Source of the DNA: Pilibacter termitis
Lineage (GTDB): Bacteria > Bacillota > Bacilli > Lactobacillales > Streptococcaceae
Length of the DNA: 64,000 nucleotides
Assembly (NCBI RefSeq): GCF_900167335.1
Contig: NZ_FUXI01000009.1
Span: 31,287 to 95,286, forward strand
Direction: 5' to 3'
The position numbers were made by a program, and so were the translations under genes. Of the stretch, positions 27,689-36,060 are shown one piece after another. The notes beneath the pieces were generated by a model. That model was not told the DNA's origin, searched no databases, and saw only the letters and a program-made list of their open reading frames with translations. Position 1 is the first letter of the stretch. Every line of letters begins with the position of its first letter.

Positions 27689-28052
27689 CTAATTCTTTCC
27701 TTACAATAAAATATAAATTTTCGATTAATACGGGAATGTCATTTTTTACTATTTCCATAACTTCTGCTTTATTTATTTTACCATAAGCATGATAAGCTAA
27801 ATTTCTAAAATTCTTAACTTCTTTCCAAGGAATACAACTGGAATATTTTTCTTTTATTTTAGATGATAATTTCTGCTCATCTAGTTGTTCTCCAATTTGT
27901 CCTATATTCATTACTAAACTATCCAAAACCATTTCATCATCAAGAGGAATATTATAACGTAAAGCAGTATTCAATCGTTCCTCTACCTTTTCAGCATAGT
28001 AAATCATTTCACGCAAATAGAGTATATCTGTTTCTTTGCTTTCATTCTTCAT
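27681..28052 (-). CDS. hepT: HepT-like HEPN RNase toxin, pair 2
   Basis: 123 residues from ATG 28052 (AAAAGG 9 bases upstream); a TTG eight codons earlier is less likely. RX4HXY motif R83-NLAY-H88-A-Y90 (FRNLAYHAYG) and the classic DUF86 segment SLVMNIGQIGEQLD. The protein is only distantly like HepT of pair 1, although the antitoxins begin alike, so these are separate toxin lineages sharing similar control regions. Overlaps the MntA gene by 11 bases. Confidence 0.87.
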   Translation of the reverse strand: MKNESKETDILYLREMIYYAEKVEERLNTALRYNIPLDDEMVLDSLVMNIGQIGEQLDEQKLSSKIKEKYSSCIPWKEVKNFRNLAYHAYGKINKAEVMEIVKNDIPVLIENLYFIVRKELEE

Positions 28053-28344
28053 AAACAATAACCTTTTCTCTTTCAAAATCTTCTTTTATTTTTCTTCCAA
28101 TAGGAGAACTCATTGTATTCATTTGTTCTTCGCTTAGGACATCATTTTCTAAATGAAATGTTTCTTGTAAATCAATAGAGATAGGTATCATTCTTTTTAA
28201 ATTTCCTACTACAACAAAATCTAAATCACTTGAATCTGTTGCAGTACCACGTGCATAAGAACCAAATAAATACATTTCTTTTACATGATATTTTTTAGCA
28301 ATAGGTTTTACTTTTTCTTTGATTTCCTCTATCGTATAAACCAT
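28042..28344 (-). CDS. mntA: MntA-like nucleotidyltransferase antitoxin, pair 2
   Basis: 100 residues. GSX10DXD exact: G28-S29, D40, D42 (GSYARGTATDSSDLD). N-terminal 19 residues nearly identical to pair 1 MntA, then the two diverge, which places a recombination boundary within the first 60 bases of the gene. AAAGGAAGTG upstream. AMPylating antitoxin by family knowledge. Confidence 0.87.
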   Translation of the reverse strand: MVYTIEEIKEKVKPIAKKYHVKEMYLFGSYARGTATDSSDLDFVVVGNLKRMIPISIDLQETFHLENDVLSEEQMNTMSSPIGRKIKEDFEREKVIVYEE

Positions 28345-28374
28345 GATTTTTCACTTCCTTTGCTTTTCGTTCTT

Positions 28375-28420
28375 ACCTTGATTATAACATGGTTTTGATC
28401 ATATTTTTAGCAGGAGAAAC
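28375..28420 (-). repeat. Cassette boundary repeat R3 (partial)
   Basis: Only the promoter half of R1/R2 (to caggagaaac); the terminator half is absent and an unrelated coding remnant follows. Confidence 0.65.
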
Positions 28421-28528
28421 ACCGTAATTATAATTTTTTCCGTCAAGTAATTGTAAATCTCTAGCTCTATTACAAGCCCAATTCCCAGCTTCCTCATAAG
28501 TATTGAATATTTTATAGTTGCTTACTAC
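28387..28528 (-). other. Possible coding remnant downstream of orphan antitoxin
   Basis: Minus strand, in frame with and directly after the TGA of the antitoxin gene at 28529, about 46 codons stay open (includes NTYEEAGNWACNRARDLQLL) to a TAA near the R3 repeat. No start codon or ribosome site is visible. Not recognised; may be the tail of a lost gene or the replaced toxin. Confidence 0.35.
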
Positions 28529-28771
28529 TCAGTAGTTTACTTCCATTTTCCCCCACAACTCTTTTTTAGCTTCTTCCCACAAACGTCCTTCCCCGTTTGC
28601 TGTTGAAAAGATTCCTTTTTGCATCTCTTGATAGTATCTAATTTTTGCTTTATTTCTGCTATTTTCCTTTTTCAACCTCTCAATTTCTCTTTGCAAATCA
28701 TCATATTCCTGTTTACTCAATAGAAACACTTCTTTTTCTTTAAAATCATCTAATCGAATCGCTTGTGCCAT
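28529..28771 (-). CDS. Orphan antitoxin, paralogue of the gene at 26501
   Basis: 80 residues. Same plan as the 26501 gene: AQAIRLDDFKEKEVFLLSKQEYD, a charged coiled coil (LQREIERLKKENSRNKAKI) and C-terminal LWEEAKKELWGKMEVNY. GAAAGAGG upstream of the ATG. No toxin frame follows. Role as antitoxin inferred by similarity to the paralogue next to the RelE remnant. Confidence 0.6.
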   Translation of the reverse strand: MAQAIRLDDFKEKEVFLLSKQEYDDLQREIERLKKENSRNKAKIRYYQEMQKGIFSTANGEGRLWEEAKKELWGKMEVNY

Positions 28772-28937
28772 GATGAGTACCTCTTTCTGTTTTTCCTCTA
28801 TCCAAATTATATCATGCCTCAGTCTAATTGTGTAATAAAGGAAAGATTACATGAGCAAAATATTTTACTTACAAAAAGTAAGGTGATAAGATAATAAATG
28901 TAGAAATAATAAAGAATAGATTCTAGGAGGACATATC

Positions 28938-29555
28938 ATGTCAGAAAACACATTTTTAAATTCATTAGCAAAACGTCGCTCTGTTTACGCAATCGGACGT
29001 AATACAGATGTTTCAGAAGAAGTAATGGCTGAAACAATTCAGCAGGCGGTGAAACTTTCTCCGTCAGCGTTCAATTCACAAACTTCTCGTGCGTTGATTT
29101 TGTTTGGAGATGCTAATCAAAAATTGTGGGCAATCGTCAAAGCTGAATTGAAAGCGGAAATGGATCGTCAAGGTGTGCCAGAAGAGGCTTGGAACAATAC
29201 AGAAGCGAAGTTGAATAGCTTTGCAGCAGGTGTTGGAACGGCATTGATGTTTGAAGATGTGGATATTGTGAAAAATCTCCAAAATCAATTTCCACTCTAT
29301 GCAGACAACTTCCCAATCTGGAGCGAGCAGTCAACAGGAATTGCAACGGTAAACGCATGGGTGGCACTTAGCGAACTTGGACTTGGTGCGAATTTGCAAC
29401 ATTACAACCCAGTCATTGACGAGGCAGTTGCAAAAGAATGGAATTTGCCAAGCCAATGGAAATTGCGTGGTCAATTAGTCTTTGGTAGTGTGGAAACACC
29501 TGCTGGAGAAAAAGAATTTATGAATGATGCTGACCGCTTTAAAGTGGTGAAATAA
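28938..29555 (+). CDS. Nitroreductase-family NAD(P)H-dependent flavoprotein
   Basis: 205 residues. Nitroreductase fold of the small (HBN1/Frm2-like) type: RRSVYAIGR near the N terminus for FMN binding, SPSAFNSQTSRALILFG, and the C-terminal LGLGANLQHYNPVID. CTAGGAGGACATATC precedes the ATG. Predicted FMN enzyme reducing nitro compounds or quinone-like substrates in the cytoplasm. Monocistronic, with its own terminator. Confidence 0.9.
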   Translation: MSENTFLNSLAKRRSVYAIGRNTDVSEEVMAETIQQAVKLSPSAFNSQTSRALILFGDANQKLWAIVKAELKAEMDRQGVPEEAWNNTEAKLNSFAAGVGTALMFEDVDIVKNLQNQFPLYADNFPIWSEQSTGIATVNAWVALSELGLGANLQHYNPVIDEAVAKEWNLPSQWKLRGQLVFGSVETPAGEKEFMNDADRFKVVK

Positions 29556-29562
29556 TATAAAA

Positions 29563-29597
29563 TTCCCCCGAAATCTTTTTTCCGGGGGTGTTTTTTT
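29563..29597. terminator. Bidirectional terminator between nitroreductase and Mga-like gene
   Basis: CCCCCG and CGGGGG stem, T run on the right and A/T bases on the left; serves two converging genes. Confidence 0.85.
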
Positions 29598-31086
29598 AAA
29601 GTTCTTGTGGTGTCAAATAGGTCTGTTGCAAATATTGATAAAGGAACATTAACTCATTATGTCCGTATTCAATATCCCAGTAGAACAATTTCACACCGGG
29701 GAAATCTTGTAGAATACTTGTTGTACTTGAAATGACCAAATCGTATTGATGAACATTTTCAGGTGCAAAATCTTCAATTTCAACGAAATTAAGAGATTTT
29801 AAGAACATTTTCAAGCGTTGTAAAAGAATTTGGTTGCGTTCAAGTGCAATTCCGACACGAATGACAGGAGATTTTCCTTGTTCGTAGTAATACGGCAACA
29901 AAAGATTCGTATAGCGACGAATCAAAGATTCTTTTGAGTTTTTAAATCGAGAGTACGTGTTAGAAGTAAACAATTTATCGAAGAAATCTTTTACTTTTGC
30001 GTGCAACTCTCTATGTGCGTCAGTAGTAGGATAAAGAGAGGTTCCTAATACTTCAAAGTCAGGAATACTTGAATTTAGCACATAATACGTGAAGCTAATA
30101 TTGATAAAGTTTGCCATTAATAAATCTTCTGTTTCACGATCTAAATTGGTGAATAGATTTTCATTGACATAATACATAAATTTATCATTCATAATAGAGA
30201 GTGGATGATCTGAATGACGATTGCGGAAATCACGAATCGTTTGTTGCATATCCTCAGAATCCTTTTCACTATAATAAGGAATGAAATGTGTCAAGAATAA
30301 GAAGAAATGCGTTTCGGCAAGGCGGAATTTATCATCTAAACCGTCCATTTTTTTCAACAATACATTTTCATAGTAAGGATTGTTGTCGAAAAACGTTTTC
30401 CATTCTTTGTAATCTTTGACAAACTTCCCTTTTTTCACACGACTAGCGAAAATAGCGAAGAGATAGAACATTTCTTTTTTACCCAAATAATTGTTGCTCA
30501 TACGCAAAACGTTTGGGTATTCTTTCATGATGTTTTCGACTTCCTCTTTCGAGATTTTGAAAGGCCAAGCAATATCACGCACGCCAATCCAGTATAAGTA
30601 GAATAAAGTCAAACGGATAAGCGTTTCGTCACCTACAATATCCAAAGGCGTGTAAGTAAATCTAATTCTATACTTTCTCAAAAATTTAGAGATAGCTGAT
30701 AACTTACGTGAAACGGTAGAACGTGAAATATCATGTTTCAGACAGAAGTCATCAACAGTCATTTCTTCTCCATTCAAAATTTCCTGAATGAATAAAAATG
30801 GCACACTTCGTTGCAATAAGAAATAACGGTACTCGTCAATCCCTACGTCCAAATGGAATAAATTAATTTTTCCATTTCTTTCTAGCACCTTTTCATGCTC
30901 TGGATTGATTTGTTTCAAGTCCTCGTCAATGTCTGTTAAAAGTCCAACCATTTGCTGATAATTCAATCCATGAAGATCTGCGAAGAAATGTACTTGATAA
31001 ATTCCTTCGGCATGGATGAACAGCGAACGATAGATGTGGAAGCGAGACATTGTCGGGTTGTCAAACATTAGTTGATCAAATAGCAT
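29596..31086 (-). CDS. Mga/AtxA-like transcriptional regulator
   Basis: 496 residues, the usual length for Mga-family regulators. N-terminal winged helix-turn-helix (about 100-165) including EEMTVDDFCLKHDISRSTVSRKL, then a long helical PRD-like middle and an EIIB-like C-terminal part (LKSLNFVEIEDFAPENVHQYDLVISST). AAAGGAGGACAATT before the ATG. The family controls virulence or surface genes in streptococci and enterococci and may be regulated through PRD phosphorylation. Targets here unknown. A family A repeat ends a few bases upstream of the ribosome site, so the 5' leader is the repeat. Confidence 0.85.
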   Translation of the reverse strand: MLFDQLMFDNPTMSRFHIYRSLFIHAEGIYQVHFFADLHGLNYQQMVGLLTDIDEDLKQINPEHEKVLERNGKINLFHLDVGIDEYRYFLLQRSVPFLFIQEILNGEEMTVDDFCLKHDISRSTVSRKLSAISKFLRKYRIRFTYTPLDIVGDETLIRLTLFYLYWIGVRDIAWPFKISKEEVENIMKEYPNVLRMSNNYLGKKEMFYLFAIFASRVKKGKFVKDYKEWKTFFDNNPYYENVLLKKMDGLDDKFRLAETHFFLFLTHFIPYYSEKDSEDMQQTIRDFRNRHSDHPLSIMNDKFMYYVNENLFTNLDRETEDLLMANFINISFTYYVLNSSIPDFEVLGTSLYPTTDAHRELHAKVKDFFDKLFTSNTYSRFKNSKESLIRRYTNLLLPYYYEQGKSPVIRVGIALERNQILLQRLKMFLKSLNFVEIEDFAPENVHQYDLVISSTTSILQDFPGVKLFYWDIEYGHNELMFLYQYLQQTYLTPQEL

Positions 31087-31098
31087 AATTGTCCTCCT

Positions 31099-31186
31099 TT
31101 TGTCTAGCTACGAGGAACTGAAGTGTAGTAGCAAGTAAACGACACGGCTTACTACCCTAGATTCATAATGCCCCTCTTCGCTTTTT
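31099..31186 (-). repeat. Family A hairpin repeat (copy A3, degenerate)
   Basis: Starts ttgtctagctacgagg and ends cccctcttcgctttt; the middle is shortened and the outer arms no longer match well. Lies in the 5' leader of the Mga-like gene. Confidence 0.7.
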
Positions 31187-31753
31187 TTTTCACACTCGTG
31201 AGTAAAACTCACTATTTTTTTTACTTTTTTGTAAGATAAAAAGAAAAGCTTCACCCTCTCACCTCTATATTATAAGCAAACAATTTTAGAATTGCACGAC
31301 TTTTCTAGCCGTTTTTTTAAAAAAATACAAAAAAATTGAAGAAGGAACTAAAAAATGTAAATAAATCAATAATAAACGTTTGATTTCAGGTCTTTCCTAA
31401 AAACTACGTTTAAGACAAAAAATATAATATTTCAAAGGAAATATATGGGAAATATTGAAAACTGACTTTTTTATTGAAAAGAATGATTTTTCATTATTTT
31501 TCTCGATTTGGAAAGAAATCGTAGGTTTTCCTTGAAAGTTCATAAAAAAATCGGCATAATAACAAATAGTGAAAAAGTGGCGGAAAGAACTTTATTGATT
31601 ATCGAAGATGATATAATTTGCTGGAGACTGTTGAGAATGTGGAGGTGTGAAAGAACAGAAGAGAGCATTTTTCATTAAAGTAGAAGGAATGTAAGTTTGG
31701 GAAATAGGAAGAGATTCTATTGGAAGTGCGATTGAGAAAGGGATTATAAAATT
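31187..31753. other. Long AT-rich intergenic region
   Basis: No gene seen. One small hairpin GTGAGTaaaACTCAC with a T run near 31199-31220. I looked for a T-box (specifier plus GGTGGNACC) ahead of brnQ and did not find one. Confidence 0.6.
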
Positions 31754-33106
31754 ATGGATAACAAATTAAAACTAAAAGAAACAATTTTTATAGGAAGTAT
31801 GCTTTTCGGCTTGTTTTTTGGAGCGGGGAATTTGATTTTTCCTGTGAATATGGGACAAAATGCGGGAAGTAGTGTAGGGCTTGCAAATATTGGGTTTATT
31901 CTTACGGCGGTAGGATTGCCGTTTTTAGGTGTGCTTGCTATGGGTGTGACAGGTGTTGGTGGTGTGCATGAGCTTGCAAGCAAGGTGGATAGAAGATATG
32001 CGGGTGTGTTTACAGCATTACTTTATCTATCTATTAGTATTTTCTTTGCTGCACCAAGACTTGCGACAACGTCATTTACGATTGGTGTTGCACCATTTGT
32101 TTCTAAAAATAATCAGCAAGTAGCGTTGGCAATTTTTTCATTTGTTTTTTACACACTAGCGTGGTTGCTTGCGAGAAATTCGGCAAAAATTTTGGTTGTT
32201 GTAGGGAAATTTTTAAATCCAATTTTTTTGATTTTATTGAGTAGTTTACTTGTAATGGTCTTTTTAAAACCGCTTGGTGTCCTAAATGGTGTAAAGGTGC
32301 AACCAAACTACGAGCTTTCGCCATTTTTTGAGGGCTTTAAAGCAGGGTACAATACGCTAGATGCTCTTGCGGCACTTGCATTTGGGATTGTGGTCATTTC
32401 TACTATACGACAATTAGGAGTGAAAACAAAAACCGCTGTTGCAAAAGAAGTGCTGAAGAGTGGGATTGTCGTGATTATTTTGATGAGTGTCATTTACACT
32501 GCACTGACTTATGCAGGAGTGCTAAGTCTTGGGAAATTTTCATTGAGTGAAAATGGAGGAATTGCTCTTGCCGAGCTTGCGAATTACTATTTAGGACTTC
32601 CGGGGGCGATTTTGCTTGCATTTATCGTTACAATAGCGTGTTTGAAAACGGCAGTTGGGTTGATTACGGCTTTTTCTGAGGCAACGGAGGAAATGCTCCC
32701 AAGTGTTTCTTATAAAAAAGCGAGTATTCTTGCGGCAGTTTTGCCAGCGATTTTTGCTAATGTTGGTTTGTCGGCGATTATTAGTATTGCCGTACCTGTT
32801 TTGATGTTTTTATATCCTTTAGCGATGACGTTGATTTTGCTTGCATTGCTTGAGCAAGTGATAGGGTATAAAAAAGAAGTGTATGTCTGGGTGACAATAT
32901 TCACAAGCGTAACGGCTCTTTTTGATGCTCTCAATGCTGCAACAGCATTGAAAGAAGTAGAGTTTGTAAAAGGGATTTTGTCGATTGCGAAACATCTTCC
33001 ATTTTTCGATATGGGAATGGGGTGGATTGTTCCGTCGATTGTAGGACTTTTCATTGGTCTTGCTCACGCACAACTTTCACCAACGGGAAAAACTGTAAAA
33101 GAATGA
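31754..33106 (+). CDS. brnQ: Branched-chain amino-acid transport carrier (LIVCS/BrnQ family)
   Basis: 450 residues and about 12 transmembrane helices. Signature near the N terminus: GSMLFGLFFGAGNLIFPV, then MGVTGVGGVHELASKVD. Sodium-coupled uptake of Leu, Ile and Val in this family. ATG is preceded by AAAGGGATTATAAAATT. Single gene with a terminator after it. Confidence 0.95.
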   Translation: MDNKLKLKETIFIGSMLFGLFFGAGNLIFPVNMGQNAGSSVGLANIGFILTAVGLPFLGVLAMGVTGVGGVHELASKVDRRYAGVFTALLYLSISIFFAAPRLATTSFTIGVAPFVSKNNQQVALAIFSFVFYTLAWLLARNSAKILVVVGKFLNPIFLILLSSLLVMVFLKPLGVLNGVKVQPNYELSPFFEGFKAGYNTLDALAALAFGIVVISTIRQLGVKTKTAVAKEVLKSGIVVIILMSVIYTALTYAGVLSLGKFSLSENGGIALAELANYYLGLPGAILLAFIVTIACLKTAVGLITAFSEATEEMLPSVSYKKASILAAVLPAIFANVGLSAIISIAVPVLMFLYPLAMTLILLALLEQVIGYKKEVYVWVTIFTSVTALFDALNAATALKEVEFVKGILSIAKHLPFFDMGMGWIVPSIVGLFIGLAHAQLSPTGKTVKE

Positions 33107-33126
33107 TTTCACAAGAAAATGTAAAG

Positions 33127-33152
33127 CAGGGGATTGATTTCCTCTGTTTTTT
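33127..33152 (+). terminator. Terminator after brnQ
   Basis: CAGGGGA and TCCTCTG arms with a T run. Confidence 0.7.
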
Positions 33153-33271
33153 AAGCGGAGAAATTGGCGGAAAAAGGGAAATATGAGAAAATTATCAAAT
33201 TACGTGGGAAAATAATTTACAAGTAGAAATGAATTTGCTACACTAAAGGTATTAGTTTAGAATAGGAGTGA

Positions 33272-33682
33272 ATGGACGGTGAAAAGGGCATGCGGGACAA
33301 TGTAATTCCATTGAATAATGAACATACGATACAAAAAAATAAAGAGAATATGAAACAAAGAAAAAAAGAAGTGTTCAAGCGTCGTAGAATTGCGGTTATT
33401 TTTGTGCTTGCAATGGTTCTTTTTACAATTCCAAGTATTCGCCTATTTGAAGCCTACAATGAGCTTGTAAGTAATCAAAGTGAATTTGCAAAAGCTATCT
33501 CAGAGCAAAAAGAGTTGAAAAAAGAGAAAGCGAAAGCAGAAAAACAAGTGAAACTTTTACAAGACGATGAGTATGTAGCAAAAGTAGCTAGAAGTAAATA
33601 TTTATATTCTAAAAAAGGGGAGGCAATTTATCCAGATTTAGCACCCTTTTTAACAGAAAATAGATCAAATGAGGGAAAGTAA
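33272..33682 (+). CDS. divIC: DivIC/FtsB-type septum formation initiator
   Basis: 136 residues. Basic cytoplasmic segment (KQRKKEVFKRRR), one transmembrane helix (about 43-59, IAVIFVLAMVLFTIPSI), an extracellular coiled coil (about 65-103, EQKELKKEKAKAEKQVKLL) and the family end DDEYVAKVARSKYLYSKKGE. ATG 33272 has AGGAG close upstream; an in-frame ATG at 33290 is a possible alternative. Divisome protein pairing with FtsL and DivIB. First of a divIC-S1 gene-tilS-hpt-ftsH order common in Firmicutes. Confidence 0.93.
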   Translation: MDGEKGMRDNVIPLNNEHTIQKNKENMKQRKKEVFKRRRIAVIFVLAMVLFTIPSIRLFEAYNELVSNQSEFAKAISEQKELKKEKAKAEKQVKLLQDDEYVAKVARSKYLYSKKGEAIYPDLAPFLTENRSNEGK

Positions 33683-33706
33683 AAATAGGTGGAGGAAAAT
33701 TTTTTC

Positions 33707-34159
33707 ATGTCAGTTGAAGCAGGACAAAAACTTCAAGGGAAAGTGACGGGAATTACCAATTTTGGTGCATTTATTGATCTCGGAAAAGGGAAAAGCGGTT
33801 TAGTACACATTTCACAAGTTTCCAATAATTTCATAGAAAATGTTAACGAGGTATTGAATGTAGGCGATGAGGTAAAGGTGAAAGTGCTAAGTATTTCAGA
33901 TGCGGGCAAAATTAGTCTTTCGATTAAGCAAGCTGAAGAAGTTCCAACGAAAAAGCAATTACCTGCAAAAGAAAAAAGAGAGCCAAGAAAATTTGAACGT
34001 TCAAGAGAGAAAAAAAATGTTTCAAAGCAAAACTTTGATAACAAGCAGGATTTTGATTCCTTGATGAACTCTTTTTTGAAAACAAGTGACGAACGTCTAG
34101 CAAGTCTTAGAAGAAATACAGAGGGCAAGCGTGGCGGTCGTGGTGGTCGCAGAGGTTAA
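33707..34159 (+). CDS. S1-domain RNA-binding protein (YabR-like)
   Basis: 150 residues. ATG 33707 chosen with GGTGGAGG upstream; a GTG at 33689 overlaps that ribosome site. S1 domain at about 7-76 (GKVTGITNFGAFIDLG, GLVHISQVS, VKVLSISDAGKISLSIKQ), then a long basic, low-complexity tail ending RGGRGGRRG, likely RNA-binding. Sits 24 bases after divIC. Similar to B. subtilis YabR in position. Confidence 0.88.
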   Translation: MSVEAGQKLQGKVTGITNFGAFIDLGKGKSGLVHISQVSNNFIENVNEVLNVGDEVKVKVLSISDAGKISLSIKQAEEVPTKKQLPAKEKREPRKFERSREKKNVSKQNFDNKQDFDSLMNSFLKTSDERLASLRRNTEGKRGGRGGRRG

Positions 34160-34160
34160 A

Positions 34161-34187
34161 GGCAAGCATATGAGTGCTTGCTTTTTT
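34161..34187 (+). terminator. Terminator or attenuator before tilS
   Basis: GCAAGCA-tatgag-TGCTTGC followed by six T residues, between the S1 gene and tilS. Confidence 0.75.
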
Positions 34188-34205
34188 GATAAGGCGAGGT
34201 AGAAA

Positions 34206-35150
34206 ATGAAAATAGAAAAGAAATTCTTTCAACATTTAAGAAAGGGAAGTTTTTTTAAGGAACACGAGAAAATCCTTGTCGCATTTAGTGGCGGAGGAGA
34301 TTCTGTTTCTCTTGTGCAACTTTTGTTGAGTGTACAAAATGTCTATCATTTGGATATTCATTTGGCATATGTCAATCATGATTTGCGTAAAACGTCACTT
34401 GAGGAAGAACGGTTTGTTCGCCAGTTTGCAAGTCAATACAATTTACCACTCCATGTCAAGAAGTGGCAGGAAGGGAAAAAATTAACAAGCGGTATAGAAG
34501 TTTCTGCTCGCAATTTTCGCTATGATTTTTTTGCAGAATTGCTTAAACGTGAACATTTTACCAAACTTTTGACCGCACACCATGCAGACGATTTGACGGA
34601 AACGATTGTGATGAAACTGATTCGTGGTTCTCATTTTTTTCGTTTGTCCTCGCTTTCTGAGCGTAGAAAATTTCAACATTCGGAGTTGATAAGGTTGCTG
34701 TTGCCTTTTTCAAAGTCGGAGTTAGAGGAGTATTTACAGGAAAAAAATCAACACTTTATTTTTGATGAAAGCAATGAAAGCTCGAAATATTTCCGAAATC
34801 GTGTGAGAAATGAGGTTTTGCCTTTTATCAAAAAAGAAAATCCTGCGTATGTTCAGGCGATGAATAATTTTTCTAAGACAAATGAGTATTTACGACAATT
34901 TTTGCAAAAGACGGCACAAGGATTTTTCAAAGAAAATCTAAAGAAAAATACTTTGTCGGGTTTGAAATTTCTTTCTCGTGAGGAGCGGTTTATTTATCTT
35001 ATGATGTTTTTTGAAAATCGCCTAGAAATCAATAAACATCAGCTTGAGGAGACGTTGAATCTCTTGGAGGGGAAACAATTTCCAAAGGAAGTTCAATTAA
35101 CGAATGGAAACATCCTTCAAATTCACGCAGATAATGTGACAATTTTATAG
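34206..35150 (+). CDS. tilS: tRNA(Ile)-lysidine synthase, short form
   Basis: 314 residues. PP-loop SGGGDS (28-33), YVNHDLRK, the conserved ARNFRYDFF and LLTAHHADDLTETIVMKLIRG, and FRNRVRNEVLPF. Converts C34 of the CAU-anticodon tRNA-Ile to lysidine so that it reads AUA; essential in almost all bacteria. It stops about 110-150 residues short of the usual Firmicutes length and lacks the C-terminal TilS domain. The Aquifex enzyme (about 317 residues) is naturally of this short form, so activity is plausible. GAGG upstream of the ATG. Confidence 0.9.
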   Translation: MKIEKKFFQHLRKGSFFKEHEKILVAFSGGGDSVSLVQLLLSVQNVYHLDIHLAYVNHDLRKTSLEEERFVRQFASQYNLPLHVKKWQEGKKLTSGIEVSARNFRYDFFAELLKREHFTKLLTAHHADDLTETIVMKLIRGSHFFRLSSLSERRKFQHSELIRLLLPFSKSELEEYLQEKNQHFIFDESNESSKYFRNRVRNEVLPFIKKENPAYVQAMNNFSKTNEYLRQFLQKTAQGFFKENLKKNTLSGLKFLSREERFIYLMMFFENRLEINKHQLEETLNLLEGKQFPKEVQLTNGNILQIHADNVTIL

Positions 35151-35196
35151 GATTTGATTGAGTAAAATTAACTATTTTGATAAAATAGAAAATTAA

Positions 35197-35251
35197 GGGC
35201 ACCTCTAAAAACTCCGTTTTTTTAATTTCCTTATGTTTTTTAGAGGTATGC
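35197..35251. mobile_element. Family B MITE, deletion derivative (B3)
   Basis: GGGCACCTCTAAAAACTCCG then 14 bases and TTTTTTAGAGGTATGC; TTAA lies outside the left end and TTTA outside the right. Interior almost wholly lost. Lies just after tilS. Confidence 0.75.
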
Positions 35252-35364
35252 TTTATCAAAATTGAAAAATGTGTATTCAATTTTGACTATCTGATAATAA
35301 TAGCTCGCCAAGTGTGAGAAAATATGGAAAAGACTTTGAGCATTGCGAAAGAAAGGAAAGTAGA

Positions 35365-35913
35365 ATGAAAAATTTAGATCAATACATTGAGAAAGTTCTT
35401 TATTCAGAGGAAGAAATTAAACAAGCTGCAAAACGTTTAGGAGCAATTTTGACGAAAGATTATGAGGGGAAAAATCCACTTGTGATTGCCGTTTTAAAAG
35501 GTGCAGTTCCTTGGTTTGCAGATTTGACACGTGAAATTGATACGCATTTGGAAATGGATTTCATGGTAGTTTCTAGTTATCACGGGGGAACTTCGTCATC
35601 TGGTGAGGTGAAAATTTTAAAAGATTTGGATACAAATGTTGAGGGACGTGATATTCTTTTTGTCGAGGATATTATTGATACAGGGCGAACACTCCGCTAT
35701 CTTGTTGATTTGTTCAAATATCGTCAAGCAAATTCTGTGAAAATCGTGACACTTTTAGACAAGCCTGAAGGACGTGAAGTCGAAATCGAGGCTGATTATG
35801 TCGGTTTTAACGTGCCAAACGAATTTGTCGTAGGTTATGGTTTGGATTATGATGAAAATTTCCGTAATTTAGGATATGTCGGTGTGTTAAAGGAAGAAGT
35901 TTACAAAAAGTAA
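35365..35913 (+). CDS. hpt: Hypoxanthine phosphoribosyltransferase
   Basis: 182 residues from ATG 35365 (GAAAGGAAAG upstream); an ATG 17 codons earlier has no ribosome site. PRPP-binding motif [10 protein letters not shown] (about 98-107), [14 protein letters not shown] and the C-terminal [17 protein letters not shown]. Salvages hypoxanthine and guanine to IMP and GMP, which connects to guaB downstream. Lies between tilS and ftsH in the conserved order. Confidence 0.97.
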   Translation: MKNLDQYIEKVLYSEEEIKQAAKRLGAILTKDYEGKNPLVIAVLKGAVPWFADLTREIDTHLEMDFMVVSSYHGGTSSSGEVKILKDLDTNVEGRDILFVEDIIDTGRTLRYLVDLFKYRQANSVKIVTLLDKPEGREVEIEADYVGFNVPNEFVVGYGLDYDENFRNLGYVGVLKEEVYKK

Positions 35914-36060
35914 AATGTCTATTAAATGGATATACATTAAAACGAAAAAAATAAAGACAAATTTATTTGAATAAAAAAAGTAGCTCTATTTTCCAACAAA
36001 AAAGCTATTTCATGTTAAAATAATAAAGCAGTGACAAAAAGTGCGAGAGAGGAGTATTAC

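Noticed and set aside
31187..31753. T-box riboswitch upstream of brnQ
   Set aside because: No GGTGGNACC anti-terminator motif or terminator pair seen before the start codon.
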